This document shows, one piece after another, positions 22,201 to 29,144 of a DNA stretch of 64,000 nt (positions within the stretch are counted from its first letter, which is position 1; every line of letters starts with the position of its first letter). The notes under the pieces were generated by a model. That model was not told the origin of the DNA. It did not search any database and worked only from the letters and a program-made list of their open reading frames with translations. The position numbers were made by a program, and so were the translations under genes. The DNA is from Sclerodactyla briareus (Eukaryota > Echinodermata > Holothuroidea > Dendrochirotida > Sclerodactylidae), in the NCBI GenBank assembly GCA_026419785.1, contig JAODTK010005561.1, forward strand, positions 372,001-436,000, given 5' to 3'.

Positions 22201-23131
22201 CTGAAGCCTTCTTGTTTTGATCCCAATTTTCAGACAAAATCTGGACTGATAAATAAGAGGTGCAGGGACTATTAAACCATCAACTCAGTCCCACTGAAAT
22301 GGTATGGTGATGATTTTTATATTTGTTAAGTTGAACATTGATTAATTATTGAATTTTGAACTTATCATGAAAACAGTGCCGGTGCCTGGAAGACCATCAT
22401 ACCTTCCTCCAAGAACAGATTGATTTACTTACTGACAAATAGTTCTGGTACCTGTTGAATGGACAGCAACATTCAAGACCTACGATATCATTATCACTGA
22501 TTCAACCTCTTGAGTTGTGCATGGCATCAAGTAGCTTCTTGCTTTGAGAGAGCTTCTTGCAATCAGTTAATACCAGGAAGGTTAGACCGCCATCTAGAAT
22601 TACATTGCAATTGGTGGGTAGATCTGTTCAGAGACTACTTGGGCACTTCAACATAACTGTCACAGCTGTCTGGTGATCTGGTCCGCCCTTAGTGTCAGCA
22701 AGAAATATCATGGCAGATGGGGTACAGTTTAATTATATTTTACACAGCTATACATGAGGATGATGAACATTGGTGACGATGACTTCTGCTAAACCATCAT
22801 GGCCCCACATCTAGCACAGCCATTGATATAACATCATATTCATAACAATACATGCCCCCCTCTTCCCCCGCTACCCCCTCCCCTATAATAACACATGTAT
22901 ATTATGCCTTACACAACTACAAATGCAGGCGATATACACTGATTACAAAGAGTTTTTGGTCTGCTACCAACCTCTGCTTACAGAGTCCAAGGCTACGCCA
23001 CACCCTGTTGCACCACCCCCAATGACCAGCACATCATATTCGTGAGTATGCTGTAGGGCCTGGACCTGCTGTTCCCGGGAAGGCAGCGGTGAGGTCCGGA
23101 AATCAGCAGAGATCACGTGAGCCTGGCGACT
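2552..23131 (-). CDS. GPD2: Mitochondrial FAD-dependent glycerol-3-phosphate dehydrogenase (split gene, 12 exons visible, partial at both ends)
   Basis: The enzyme oxidises sn-glycerol-3-phosphate to dihydroxyacetone phosphate at the inner mitochondrial membrane and reduces ubiquinone; this is established for the family. Twelve exons in the correct order match the vertebrate protein as I know it: FAD motif VIGGGATGCG, STKLVHGGVRYL, LHERANLLEIAPHLS, SKSRALEQFP, NATGPYTD, SDGRVIFFLPWQ, RRGDVLAAWSGIRPLV, RLAFLNVQATDEA, and an EF-hand KGFITHNDL. Nearly all have GT/AG borders. The N-terminal targeting exon(s), upstream of 23131, were not recognised. The second EF-hand and C-terminus are not found before position 1, so they probably lie outside the window. 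Several exons carry single-base indels. Because splice sites and protein identity are otherwise conserved, I read these as assembly errors in a live gene; a recent pseudogene is the alternative. Introns are rich in repeats. No CpG-island promoter was identified. Confidence 0.95.
2753..4160 (-). other. GPD2 intron between exons 11 and 12
   Basis: A 1.4-kb AT-rich intron. A (TTTTATTT)n-like microsatellite lies next to the donor at 4122-4152. A piece of the dispersed AATGACCTCCAGTGACC family occurs near 3625-3700. No gene was recognised. Confidence 0.65.
4161..4320 (-). CDS. GPD2: GPD2 exon 11: RLAFLNVQATDEA segment
   Basis: After acceptor CTCTGTCAG the exon reads VRYAVKHYN, a frame-shifted V-DVIAR-like stretch, then HRLAFLNVQATDEA, followed by SELNF and GRPRER before donor GAG/GTTGGA. 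RTRLAFLNVQAAEEALP is the human counterpart, the C-terminal cap domain of the dehydrogenase. Exon 10 ends with GAG and this one starts with GTC, a clean phase-0 junction. An AAAATAAA-type microsatellite follows the donor (4122-4152). Confidence 0.92.
4321..6641 (-). other. GPD2 intron between exons 10 and 11
   Basis: A 2.3-kb intron. It includes a small imperfect hairpin at 6039-6117 and a purine-rich patch at 5770-5970. Several 75-120 codon frames at 4500-5480 overlap one another on both strands and match nothing known to me. Confidence 0.6.
6642..6767 (-). CDS. GPD2: GPD2 exon 10: GKRWPVV / IEAEV segment
   Basis: After acceptor CTTCTTCAG the exon encodes a SYRDKA-REVGQ-AVLTG-like stretch, RWPVV, and finally PIIEAE before donor GAG/GTGTTT. 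Human GPD2 has TGKRWPIVG and FPYIEAEV at the same place. The GKRW codons and the RLV-DFP codons are disturbed by indels; the remaining residues and both borders fit. Confidence 0.87.
6834..6925 (+). repeat. G-rich tract with G-quadruplex potential
   Basis: The plus strand is about 85% G with isolated T, A and C interruptions over some 90 bases, including G runs of about ten or more. The GPD2 coding strand is the C-rich one, so a quadruplex would form on the template strand of the intron. Run lengths are likely inaccurate in this assembly. Confidence 0.8.
7260..7640. repeat. Duplicated module with AAGCAACAACAGCAAACAGC
   Basis: AAGCAACAACAGCAAACAGC occurs at 7398 and again at 7524. Each copy is followed by a GTGA-AAA-GTGACA stretch and by CATGA-AA-TTCCATGAG, so a module of about 126 bp is present twice. 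It is flanked by TTTCCATGA-CTTTCCATGA-like phrases at both ends. It is non-coding repeat DNA of unknown class. Confidence 0.7.
7783..7966 (-). CDS. GPD2: GPD2 exon 9: GGKWTTYRSMA segment
   Basis: After acceptor CTCTTCAG the exon reads GGKWTTYRSMA, DAMDAAVKKALQLEP, LTDGLLLEGA and a FIRLF-DF-LE stretch before donor CAA/GTATTT. GGKWTTYR is diagnostic of GlpD/GPD2. There is an extra A in the KW codons near 7957, missing bases in the MA-DA codons, and further slips near 7850 and 7810. Confidence 0.92.
7967..9990 (-). other. GPD2 intron between exons 8 and 9
   Basis: An intron of about 2.0 kb (its 5' border lies near 9978 if exon 8 ends at 9979). It contains a dispersed AT-rich repeat at 8930-9240 (separate entry) and a CCCCCCCCCC run at 8501-8510. 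The rest has no recognisable gene. Confidence 0.6.
8930..9240. repeat. Dispersed repeat with TTATGCAAATTA and TGACC(C)CAG phrases
   Basis: Two tandem-like modules each hold TTATGCAAATTA followed by an AATGACC...TGACCCC phrase and an AAGTTT-GTG-GAAT-C-GACAAACTTG phrase, about 150 bp apart. Related phrases recur at 3620-3700, 32505-32700 and 37318-37600, so this is an interspersed family. It is non-coding. Confidence 0.55.
9979..10110 (-). CDS. GPD2: GPD2 exon 8: RRGDVLAAWSGIRPLV segment
   Basis: The exon reads VRRGDVLAAWSGIRPLV, DPSASDT, VARNHIIDIS and ends in VTIA. RRGDVLAAWSGIRPL is one of the most conserved blocks of the family. Protein homology carries the exon to the Ala of IAGG, where a GT donor should follow. 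The sequence has GCA/TAGGCC, so one or two bases are probably missing from GCAG/GTAGGC. A GTGACT at 9990 would be a visible GT but would delete VTIA. Confidence 0.9.
10111..11338 (-). other. GPD2 intron between exons 7 and 8
   Basis: A 1.2-kb intron, donor GTGAGA and acceptor TTTTGCAG. Overlapping open frames of about 140 codons on both strands near 10210-10670 match nothing I recognise and look like chance frames. Confidence 0.6.
11339..11533 (-). CDS. GPD2: GPD2 exon 7: SDGRVIFFLPWQ segment
   Basis: The exon reads GLLDPSTSDGRVIFFLPWQ, then NLTIAG, then the TTD segment and CELTDYPTPTEKEI, ILQDIK, ending in DIM before donor GG/GTGAGA. The FLPW box and the IAGTTD loop are classic GlpD/GPD2 features. 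Indels scramble the TTD codons near 11445 and two positions near 11375. Confidence 0.93.
11534..12868 (-). other. GPD2 intron between exons 6 and 7
   Basis: A 1.3-kb intron. At 12405-12470 it contains a lone end resembling the foldback MITE family of 19372-19655: CTAACCTCATATTGGAACAT, then GCACC. A C-rich run occurs at 12065-12090. Nothing else was recognised. Confidence 0.6.
12869..13013 (-). CDS. GPD2: GPD2 exon 6: NATGPYTD segment
   Basis: The exon reads KCVVNATGPYTDRIRKMAD, then a short charged stretch, then SGVHIVLPEYY. NATGPxTD is a hallmark of the DAO/GlpD fold near the flavin. It starts at TTTTCCAG and ends at donor ACAG/GTGAGT. One G appears missing near 13000 (RVLSK codons), and bases are disordered around the LPRSG codons near 12905-12915. 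Confidence 0.93.
13370..13750 (+). pseudogene. Non-LTR retrotransposon fragment (reverse transcriptase and 3' end)
   Basis: Around 13385 the plus strand reads SSVPQGSVL followed by PSLFL, the reverse transcriptase box usually written SGVPQGSVLGP. About 300 bases on, codons for N-SLPEDV-like and VNAFK-like residues (near 13650-13715, frame-broken) match the C-terminus of CR1/L2-type elements. Most of the intervening RT sequence is missing or scrambled, so this is a dead 5'-truncated or internally deleted copy. Confidence 0.6.
14020..14325. mobile_element. Palindromic MITE (about 305 bp) inside GPD2 intron
   Basis: The left arm at 14022-14100 (AAAGAGTTGTCTCATTCCGT, then GTAC, GGATCC, AATCGCTGAGTCTCTTCCTG) is the near-exact reverse complement of the right arm at 14240-14322. 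The inner parts also pair, around GTATGTC(G/A)ATTCAG at 14118 and 14212. The whole element therefore folds into one hairpin. It has no coding capacity, so it is a non-autonomous foldback element. The superfamily was not determined and no target duplication is confidently visible. Confidence 0.75.
14538..14701 (-). CDS. GPD2: GPD2 exon 5: GHNDARMN / LTAAR segment
   Basis: The exon reads GHNDARMNIAIALTAAR, then an IVNHMEV stretch and a charged region, then VRGAVLLD before donor TCAG/GTGATC. The HND-RMN block lines up with the family's substrate-side helix. One extra base near 14686 (plus-strand CTCGCC for CTCGC) breaks the frame in the HNDAR codons. The acceptor gives Asp-Gly across the junction, as expected. 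Confidence 0.92.
14702..16018 (-). other. GPD2 intron between exons 4 and 5
   Basis: A 1.3-kb intron with GTGAGT donor and TCCTTCAG acceptor. It includes a poly-C run (plus strand) at 15001-15011. No transposon or RNA gene was recognised. Confidence 0.65.
16019..16179 (-). CDS. GPD2: GPD2 exon 4: WQVPYYW to AIVYYDG segment
   Basis: Following acceptor TTTTTCCAG, the exon reads W-Q-V-P-Y-Y-W, then a FVA/TQIY stretch, SSYFLSKSRALEQFP, and KLV followed by AIVYYDG. It ends at donor GATG/GTGAGT in phase 1. The frame shifts several times: an extra A in the PYYW codons and one C missing in the FP codons near 16068, for example. An internal AT/GTGAAG could mimic a donor at 16061 but is inside the conserved KxKLV coding stretch. 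Confidence 0.9.
17290..19345. mobile_element. Dispersed about 2-kb element, copy A, with internal repeats, GACA/GATA microsatellite and terminal hairpin
   Basis: The element begins with GCACCAATGGGGCTGTAGA and shares colinear sequence with 44397-45969 and 47536-47670. Its middle is built of related modules, each with a GGGCCC-AA-TGGGCC phrase, a TCCTGA-CACCC phrase, ATCATTATGACCGAACATCA and TTGTAGGAGA. The right end is (GACA)n(GATA)n at 19195-19290. It is followed by GACATGGGCATCACA and a hairpin AACCAGC-ATA-GCTGGTT, then TGAGCTAA. It has no credible coding sequence, so it is non-autonomous. The layout resembles helentron-associated elements, but the class is not proven. Confidence 0.75.
19195..19290 (+). 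repeat. (GACA)n(GATA)n compound microsatellite
   Basis: About a dozen GACA units are followed by about eleven GATA units. It forms the penultimate part of the dispersed element, just before its terminal hairpin. Confidence 0.95.
19372..19655. mobile_element. Foldback MITE with about 50-bp terminal inverted repeats
   Basis: The left arm (CATATTGGACCATGCACC, then ACACCATTGAACA, 19385-19432) is the inverse of the right arm (TGTTCAATGGTGTGGGG, then TGCATGGTCAAATATG, 19590-19625). Related ends occur at 12405-12470, 25044-25282, and both borders of the GC-rich block at 25311 and 31417, so this is a local multi-copy family. No coding capacity. Confidence 0.75.
19798..19899 (-). CDS. GPD2: GPD2 exon 3: LHERANLLEIAPHLS segment
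   Basis: This 102-nt exon has an intact frame. It starts after acceptor ATCAACAG, reads YSLVREALHERAN, then LLEIAPHLSYALPIMLPVYNW, and ends at donor GGA/GTACAA. The segment lies just after the FAD-binding half and is near-identical to other animal GPD2 proteins. One base of the last codon is carried to the next exon. Confidence 0.95.
19900..21628 (-). other. GPD2 intron between exons 2 and 3
   Basis: This intron of about 1.7 kb contains a minisatellite at 19990-20220 (separate entry) and a short GACA run near 21245. The rest, 20230-21600, is unremarkable; the frames there are short and look like chance. Confidence 0.65.
19990..20220. repeat. Imperfect minisatellite, about 30-bp unit
   Basis: The phrase AGCTACCAGTCCAACAATA followed by ACTGCAGCC recurs about seven times in slightly different forms across this intronic stretch. 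Units are about 30-33 bp and drift toward the right end. It does not encode anything recognisable. Confidence 0.7.
21629..21750 (-). CDS. GPD2: GPD2 exon 2: FSSGTSSRS / STKLVHGGVRYL segment
   Basis: The exon encodes the GLKTALVE start, the FSSGTSSRS loop and STKLVHGGVRYL followed by QKAIMGLDYEH, all strongly conserved in GPD2 and bacterial GlpD. It ends at donor CAT/GTAAGG. The frame is broken at least twice relative to the family. There is one extra C near 21742 and one missing C near 21715, plus a short deletion around the codons for the DD before FSS. All are of the small-indel type expected from raw long reads. Confidence 0.92.
21751..22971 (-). other. GPD2 intron between exons 1 and 2
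   Basis: This intron of about 1.2 kb has a GTTGGT donor and a TTTGTGTCAG acceptor. Its 3' part carries a C-rich stretch (plus-strand CCCCCCTCTTCCCCC near 22855). I see no mobile element or RNA gene that I can name. Confidence 0.7.
22972..23131 (-). CDS. GPD2: GPD2 exon 1 of those visible: FAD-binding N-terminus
   Basis: This 160-nt exon has an intact frame. It opens after a pyrimidine-rich TTGACAG acceptor and reads SRQAHVISADF, then PLPSREQQVQ, then EYDVLVIGGGATGCG and VALDSVSR. The GxGxxG glycine pattern is the dinucleotide-binding loop for FAD. The GTTGGT donor leaves one base of a Gly codon, completed by GA at the start of the next exon (phase 1). An earlier GTAAGC inside the exon is a decoy: using it would lose VSR, which the family keeps. 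Confidence 0.95.
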
Positions 23132-24484
23132 CTGTCAAGATGAAGAAATGTCTAACTAGTTACGGTTTGATACGTACCCGAAAGTTTTCATAATTCCTAA
23201 CTAACAGCCTGCCTGCAGTGAACCATGAACCTTTTGTATCCTCACACTTGGAATAAAATCGAATAGATAAAATGGAATACATTAATTGATATAGGTGGCT
23301 TAATAATCAGTCAGACTGCTCTAAGCGCTTCAAACAACATTATGACAGCTAAGTCTTACTCCACACTCTAATGTACCCAAATTGCAAATCACAGATTGCG
23401 CTGTGGATTATAGTCCACATCGCAGTTGCAGCAACCCTTAACCCCACCACTGGATACTTCCGAGCGCATCTTTGGCACACATATCAACGACACCCCTGCC
23501 AGGACTTGATGTTGCGAGAAGGTGATATTTTATGATCATGTCATCCATATAATCCATCTAACTTAGATTGGGATGAATCAATCGGTCTATGCTCAGCGGA
23601 AAAAATGATCAATTCATTTTGTCTAAGATGCCCCACCTGTCAATAAACATGGTGCTCTCCATTTTGGTCAATGTTCTAGAAGACCTAACCTGCAGACCTA
23701 AACTACCTTTTTATTCAAGTTTACTTTTTCATCACAACTGATATTATTAGACGATGATCCTGCAGAAAAATCTTTCTGGTCATGAGAAAGGGGCCACCTT
23801 AAACTGCGACAAAAGTACCCTAGGCCATTCCAATGATTAGGCTCCACAGTGCACGTATTCAAATCACCAACATTGATCCCTCTTATCATGCCAACTTACG
23901 AACCATTTTGTCTTCCATAATACTGACCAGCTTTCATGATCATCTCATCTATTCTGTAAAAAGTGAATCCACTTGACTGTTTGATCCCTGGATGTCATTG
24001 GACCCCCCGAATTTCTGTGGCCCCCCATGTTTTTACATCTGTCAGTGATTATACTGACCACTTTCCATCACGATATTCCAATCTATTAGCTTGCTCAGAA
24101 GTTTCACGAAGACAAAAAGGACTCAGCCACTTAGGGCTTAAGGAGTATAATTCCAGAGATTTGTCAGCCCAGCAATCTTCCTTGGATATTGTACGTCAAA
24201 GGAGATTGACCACAATAACGCACATTCACTTGTTACCAGATTCCTTCCTGGGGCAGGGAAATTACTATTAGTAAGTGATTAATCACAGACCTTTGACCCT
24301 ATGGCACACTAGTCATGATCATTCTGACCAAGTATCATGGCATCTAACTTAACTTATAGAATATGTATTTGTATTTCCCCTTGGAGCTACACACCAAGTT
24401 TCCCTTGATCGGACCATTAGCCAGGATTTCCCAACCTTTTCCATGGGAACCATTCCACATTGTCGTGGGGCCGCTGAGTACCAC

Positions 24485-24600
24485 GGTAATTTTCACTATA
24501 TCGGAGCGCCACCAAGGTTTGGGCGCGGAGCTCCCGACCTTTTTTTTTGGCCCCAAAGGCTCCCAGATGCCCAGGAGATCGCATTCAAGGAACGTTTTTT
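24485..24600. repeat. Dispersed module shared with 63435-63540
   Basis: GAGCGCC-ACCAAGGTTT, then GCG-GAGC, a T8-9 run, GGCC and GGCTCCCAGATGCCCAGGAG with ATCGC occur here. The same phrases, in the same order and spacing, recur near the right end of the window. Both are followed some 90 bases later by TTTTTGTCT. Confidence 0.6.
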
Positions 24601-24991
24601 CGTTCTGCTTTGAAATCTCTTATTGTTCATTTCTTGTTCTTGTTCTGAAATTTTTGTCTGATCGAAACATTTTATCCGAAAAAATAAGTTTTTCCAGCAC
24701 CAGTCGGAGGAAGGATTTTTCTGATGACCCAACCCATCGCGACAACAGCGCCCAGATTGTGGAGGAGGTCCATGTGAGGGGGGGTATCTTCCTTCCCCTT
24801 CGTCATTTTTTTGAATAATTCATACCCTCATATGCAACATTGTGCAATTTAGCATCATTAAAGTCAAATTTCTCGTGCACGAGGGAGAATAAAATAGAAT
24901 GCGAAAAAAAAAAAAAATGGCGCAACCTATGTACCACCCCGCGTACCACCCGTAAAGTCCAAATGTACCACAGGTGGTACGCGTAAACACC

Positions 24992-25008
24992 CTTTGGGAA
25001 CCCCTGAA
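24992..25008. mobile_element. hAT-like terminal inverted repeat (single end)
   Basis: Read on the minus strand this is CAGGGGTTCCCAAAGGG, the form of many hAT element ends. A possible partner starts near 24422 (CAGGATTTCCCAACC, plus strand), but the flanking eight bases do not match, so the pair is not established. Confidence 0.45.
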
Positions 25009-25043
25009 TTTCACCAAAACTTACTGGTTTGTGATCTGTGAAA

Positions 25044-25282
25044 ACTACGAATACTTACCCCGTATTGCACTTTGCACCCCAACCCCGCGCCATTGAATTT
25101 GAACATTCTGGCAAATTTACAGAGTCCGGGCTGGAAACCTTAGGTCTGTCTTATTTTCCAGGAGAGCGTCCAAGGGCTTGAGGGCGAAAGGCCCGCGATC
25201 CGCGAAGGAGGACGCCCCGTGATGGCCGGAAGTGGGGCGGATTTTAGGGTGTACGTCCAATATGGGGGTAAGTATTCGTAGT
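25044..25282. mobile_element. Foldback MITE, same family as 19372-19655
   Basis: The left end CTACGAATACTTACCCCGTA and the right end read in reverse (CTACGAATACTTACCCCCAT) are the same sequence in inverted orientation. Inner parts carry CACTTTGCACCCC and CGCGCCATTGAA as in the other members. Length is about 240 bp, with no coding capacity. Confidence 0.75.
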
Positions 25283-25969
25283 TCAAGATTCTACACCAGT
25301 AAGTTTTTGAAATCTTATTTTCACTTACTACATTACCCCCATATTGCCACTTTGACACCAGACTAGCACAGGGCCAATGGAGGCGGTCCGTGCCATCACG
25401 AACAGGGGTGTTTGCGGTTTTGTTAGATGCAGAGAAGCCCTAGTGCCGGCTAGAGAGACTGGTGGGAGAAGCAGCATTGAAAGAACTGTAGTGTGGTAAA
25501 GCCCACAGACGCTCGCATACCGTCTCTCGAGGAAGCGTAGTTCGGGGGAATGAGGAGGGCCGACTTCTCCAGGCTCGCGTTTGGCAACGGGGAGGGTTGG
25601 CTAGTGAACATTGTGACTCCCGAGCGAAACCCTGATCAGAGATATGAGGCCTTGCTGAGGCTCTCTATCCAAAAGGAATGAGAAAGCCTCTTCGATGCCG
25701 GAGAAGAAAAGTGACTACTAGGAAGAGAGTTGCGGGCGTTAACAAAGAACGTTCGTTTTTTCACCCCGTACGGTTGCGTGACCGCACCTGGACCACCCAC
25801 ACATGACGCCTCAACCGGGATAGAATTCCGACGGTGCAGAGGTTAGTCTCTCGACGTGTGAACCAGACCCACGGACGCCGTGGGGTCGACCACACGCTCG
25901 AGAGCTGGACCTGCGTTCGATTGTCGAAAGGGTAGGTGCCCGGCTGCGACCGCAGGCTTGGAGTACCAA

Positions 25970-26840
25970 CGGCCCGGGAGGGCTAAAGAGTCGGATCACG
26001 GGTGTGAGCCCACCCACGGATCGGGAGAGTCGATCTGGTTCAGGAGGGCAGAAAGAGTCGGCAGGCCCGATTCATTCTGCTCGGGTGGGCCGACCTCACA
26101 TAGGAAGGCAGGGAGAGTCGGACACGGCTATGGAAGCTCGGGAGTGAACCAAATCCCCAGGAGATCGTGATTGCCCCAGAGACGGCAGAAGAGTGGGGGA
26201 CCACTGCCCTTCTGGAGGGGCGGCCGGCTCGACTCGCTCGGTAGAGCTTGATCACCAGGAGGCAAGGAAGAGTTGACCCAATCTCTGTGGATGTCGGCGT
26301 GTCGATCCTCGGCTCGTAGGGCGATACTCACACAGGAGGGCCAGGAAGAGTCGGCCTCCGGCTATGCAAGCCCGGGATGAGCGAACCACTGCGCAGGGGA
26401 GCTGGCTTCGGATGGCTCTTCTTGCAGAGTCGATCCGCGGGCTCCAGAAAGAAGGGAAAGTTGAAACCGATGCTCGGGGGGTTTTGAACACTGGCGTTCA
26501 GTGAGAGTCGGAGAAGTGGGATGAAGGCTCCTGAGGGGTCGGTAGGGCTAACCTTCGGCCCGGGAGACGAGCCCGTCTGGCCCAGGCGGCTGATAGAGTC
26601 AGACCACGGACTGGAAAACCGGGAAGGAAGGCGGACCATCGGCTCGGGAGAAACATCTAAAAATCAGGAGCGGCGGAAGAAAGTCCGACCACACGCCCCG
26701 GAGGGTCGGAAGCGGTCGACACACGGCTCGAAACGGCCGACAGAGACGGTTTACGGCTCTGGAGAGAGCCTACCCACGGCTCGAGGGCGACCCGGTTCGG
26801 GAAGGAAGGGAGAGAGAGGTTCACGGCTCTGAAGGGCAGA
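25970..26840. repeat. GC-rich tandem array, 79-bp period, about 11 copies
   Basis: The anchor AGAGTCGG or a close variant recurs at about 26114, 26189, 26269, 26348, 26427, 26506, 26595, 26674, 26745 and 26812. Each is set among CACGGCTC-GGA-GGGC-like bases. Spacing is 67-89 bp, mostly 79. Open frames across it reflect low stop-codon density and are not genes. Confidence 0.85.
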
Positions 26841-26969
26841 CCCGCTCCGGAGTCTCTAGTGAGACATGTCCCGGCTAGAACACGGCAACGCACCCACCAC
26901 AGTGGCACTCCGCTGTAAAGCGGTGTCCCGGCCTAGCCCGGGTATGTAACAGGGCAGGCTGTTAGGGCG

Positions 26970-27560
26970 AGACACGGCTTACCTGGGGTAAACCGGTTGC
27001 TCCGTAAATGGGCCGGACGGTTCTGTTCTCTCAGAGAACGCGGGGCGGGTCGGTCGGATGCGAAGTGCTGACTTTCAGGAAAACGGATGTCCGACGTGAA
27101 GGGGATGACTGCGTTGGAGTAAGCAATGGGGCCAGGAAGTAGACGGCAGAGGCGTCTGCGAGAGCACTGCTACCTCGGGGTGAGCCGGATGCTCCGTAAA
27201 CGGGCAGTGGTTCTGTCTCTCAGCTGACAGGGCGGGTCGATCGAAGTGGCGAACGTGCTGGCTTAGGGGGAAGCCGTCCGACGTGAAGGTGATGAGGGGG
27301 GGGGGGGGCGCGTCGAAGAGTAAGCAATTGGGTACACGGACGGAGTAGACGGCAGCACAGAGCACGGCTACCTCGGGGTGAGCAGGTGCTCCGTAAACGG
27401 GCCGTATTGGTTCGTCCTCAGCGGACAGGGCGGCTCGATCGAACAGCGAAGCTTGCTGGCTTCGGGGAAAGCGCGTGCGACGGAGTGTGATAACTGCGCA
27501 AAAGAAGTAATAGGGTCCACGGAGAAGAAGCGGGAACGAGACCTAACTCAGCAGAGACCG
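26970..27560. repeat. Tandem array, about 195-bp period, three copies
   Basis: Units start near 26976, 27168 and 27367 with GCTACCTCGGGGTGAGC (variant in the first), then GCTCCGTAAACGGGC, TCTCAG, GGGCGG-TCGATCGAA, TGCTGGCTT, CGTCCGACGTGAAGG-GATGA and AGTAAGCAAT. The copies diverge substantially. Confidence 0.85.
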
Positions 27561-29144
27561 CGGACGTCGGCGAGACTGGCTACTAGTCACGTTAGGCCTA
27601 ACAAGGGAGACGTATAGTCGCCAGCCCACTCCGGGCAGTTATATGCGGCCGTTTCCAGTGTTGAGCCCCCCTATCTTCAGTAAGCTTGTCGATTAGGCGA
27701 GATCTCTAGAGTCTCGGATACGGAGGTGAGCGAGAGTGGCTGGTGGCCGATAAGAAACCCGAGGAAGGTAGCACACTGATAGTCTCTCCCACGAAGCAAG
27801 TACGCTTGGAAGCCCCGACCCTGACCCCGAAATAACGGCCTGGGTCCTCGACTGCAGCGGCTGTACTGTTCGCTAGATATTGGAGCCTGCAACTCCGCCC
27901 CGGTGGCCTTCCGCTGGGGGGGGGGCAGGAGAGATAGGGTCCATGCGCATGCGAAACACCAGGTAGTCGTCCAGCATCAGTGGCCTACCGAGCCCGTGAG
28001 TTCTCTTTAAAGAAGATCCGATCCGGGGCGACGCAAGCAAACCACGCACGCTGACCACCAGAGCGGCTCCCATAGTCTAGGCTAGGAGCTGGGATGCTTT
28101 ACCGGTCCCGACGTAGACTTGTGGGAAGACTCCTTCCAAGTCGGTCCTCCGGGACTTAATTTATTCAGTCCGCTGCCGCCACGTCTTAGAAATATCCCGC
28201 AGAGGAGGCCACGGGCCCGCGAGGATGGTTGACTGAAGGCAACTGTTACCGAACGGGCTGGTCACAAGGCCCTGTGCGATGTCCGTACGGCCTTAAGTCA
28301 CCCGCGCTCAAGTCTGACAGGATGGCCATGGATGAGGAGGGCCACAGGACCCAACGGAAGCGATGAGTCACTTGATAGCGACCAGCGTAGCGCAGTCTGT
28401 CCGAACGTAGGAACATGTCGGAGAGGACCGAGAACAGTCTATGGCGATGCGGGACCTCGAACAACGTCCCTCGCCGCGAAAAAGAGCCGCCAGCGGCTAA
28501 GTCTCGCTATAGGTGAGCGGGGTATCAACGGCACAACTTAACAAGGTGCTTGTCCATCCGCACCCCGAGGACTACCGGCGGGTGTAATAGCCTCGCCGTC
28601 TGGTGTGAACACCACTGCTCCACTGAGTCGTCCATGCCTGACAAGAGGGACTCCCGGCGCTACGGATGTTTCGGAAGGACTGCCTCGTACCCCGGAGACC
28701 TCCCCAGAGATCTCGGTATCGGGGAACGTCTTGTCGTCTTACTCCCCCTCTGCCGGCGAACCCAACAGCTGAAGTTCCTGAGGGGCCGCGGCGGCCTAAC
28801 CTCCCTACGAGGAGGCGGGAGGAGTGTCCAGGAGCGTCAAGCCGTCGGGCCCCCGGAACGTCGGCCGCTCTAAACTGTCTGAAAAACCCGCGAAAACTGG
28901 GTTTTGAAGCATCGTCCCGTTAAGGGCTCGCGGGTGGCTATCAATTGAAACTTCTATGCTAGCCGCTCTCTATCCGAATCCGAGCGGAGAAATTCCTGGG
29001 GACCGGATGTTGACGATGGGCTGGTGCCGTGTAGGGCTTGGAGCGATCCCTGGGTCCCCTGGATCCCTGGTCCCTGGCGTGTCTGATGCCTGGAGCCGTT
29101 CCGGCCCGCCGAAGCCGCTTGCCGCTTGGGGACCGGTCCTGAAC
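27561..29144. other. GC-rich unique stretch between arrays
   Basis: About 1.6 kb of GC-rich sequence without an obvious period. I checked by eye for conserved 18S, 5.8S and 28S rRNA signatures and recognised none. Overlapping open frames of 65-107 codons on both strands are best explained by composition. Confidence 0.5.

Larger units (their letters stand above)
23132..25043. other. Region upstream of the visible GPD2 exons: dispersed repeats, no gene recognised
   Basis: The missing 5' exon(s) of GPD2 should lie here or further right, but I could not identify them. From 23925 to 24345 there are phrases of the type CTGACCA-CTTTCATGATCATC-AATCTATTCTGTA, shared with the array at 54225-54800. From 24485 to 24600 there is a module shared with 63435-63540. 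A hAT-like terminus lies at 24992-25008. Confidence 0.5.

Noticed and set aside
22982..23131. GPD2 exon 1 ending at GTAAGC
   Set aside because: It would drop VSR, which all family members keep, and break the phase-1 junction with the next exon. The GTTGGT donor ten bases on fits both.
24422..25008. Complete hAT element between CAGGATTTCCCAACC and the CAGGGGTTCCCAAAGGG end
   Set aside because: The flanking eight bases differ (CCATTAGC versus AATTTCAC), so a target duplication is not visible. Only the right end is kept as a single terminus.
27561..29144. Possible ribosomal RNA gene in the GC-rich stretch
   Set aside because: I looked by eye for well-known conserved 18S, 5.8S and 28S stretches and recognised none. 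Only a resemblance in composition and repeat style to intergenic spacer remains.
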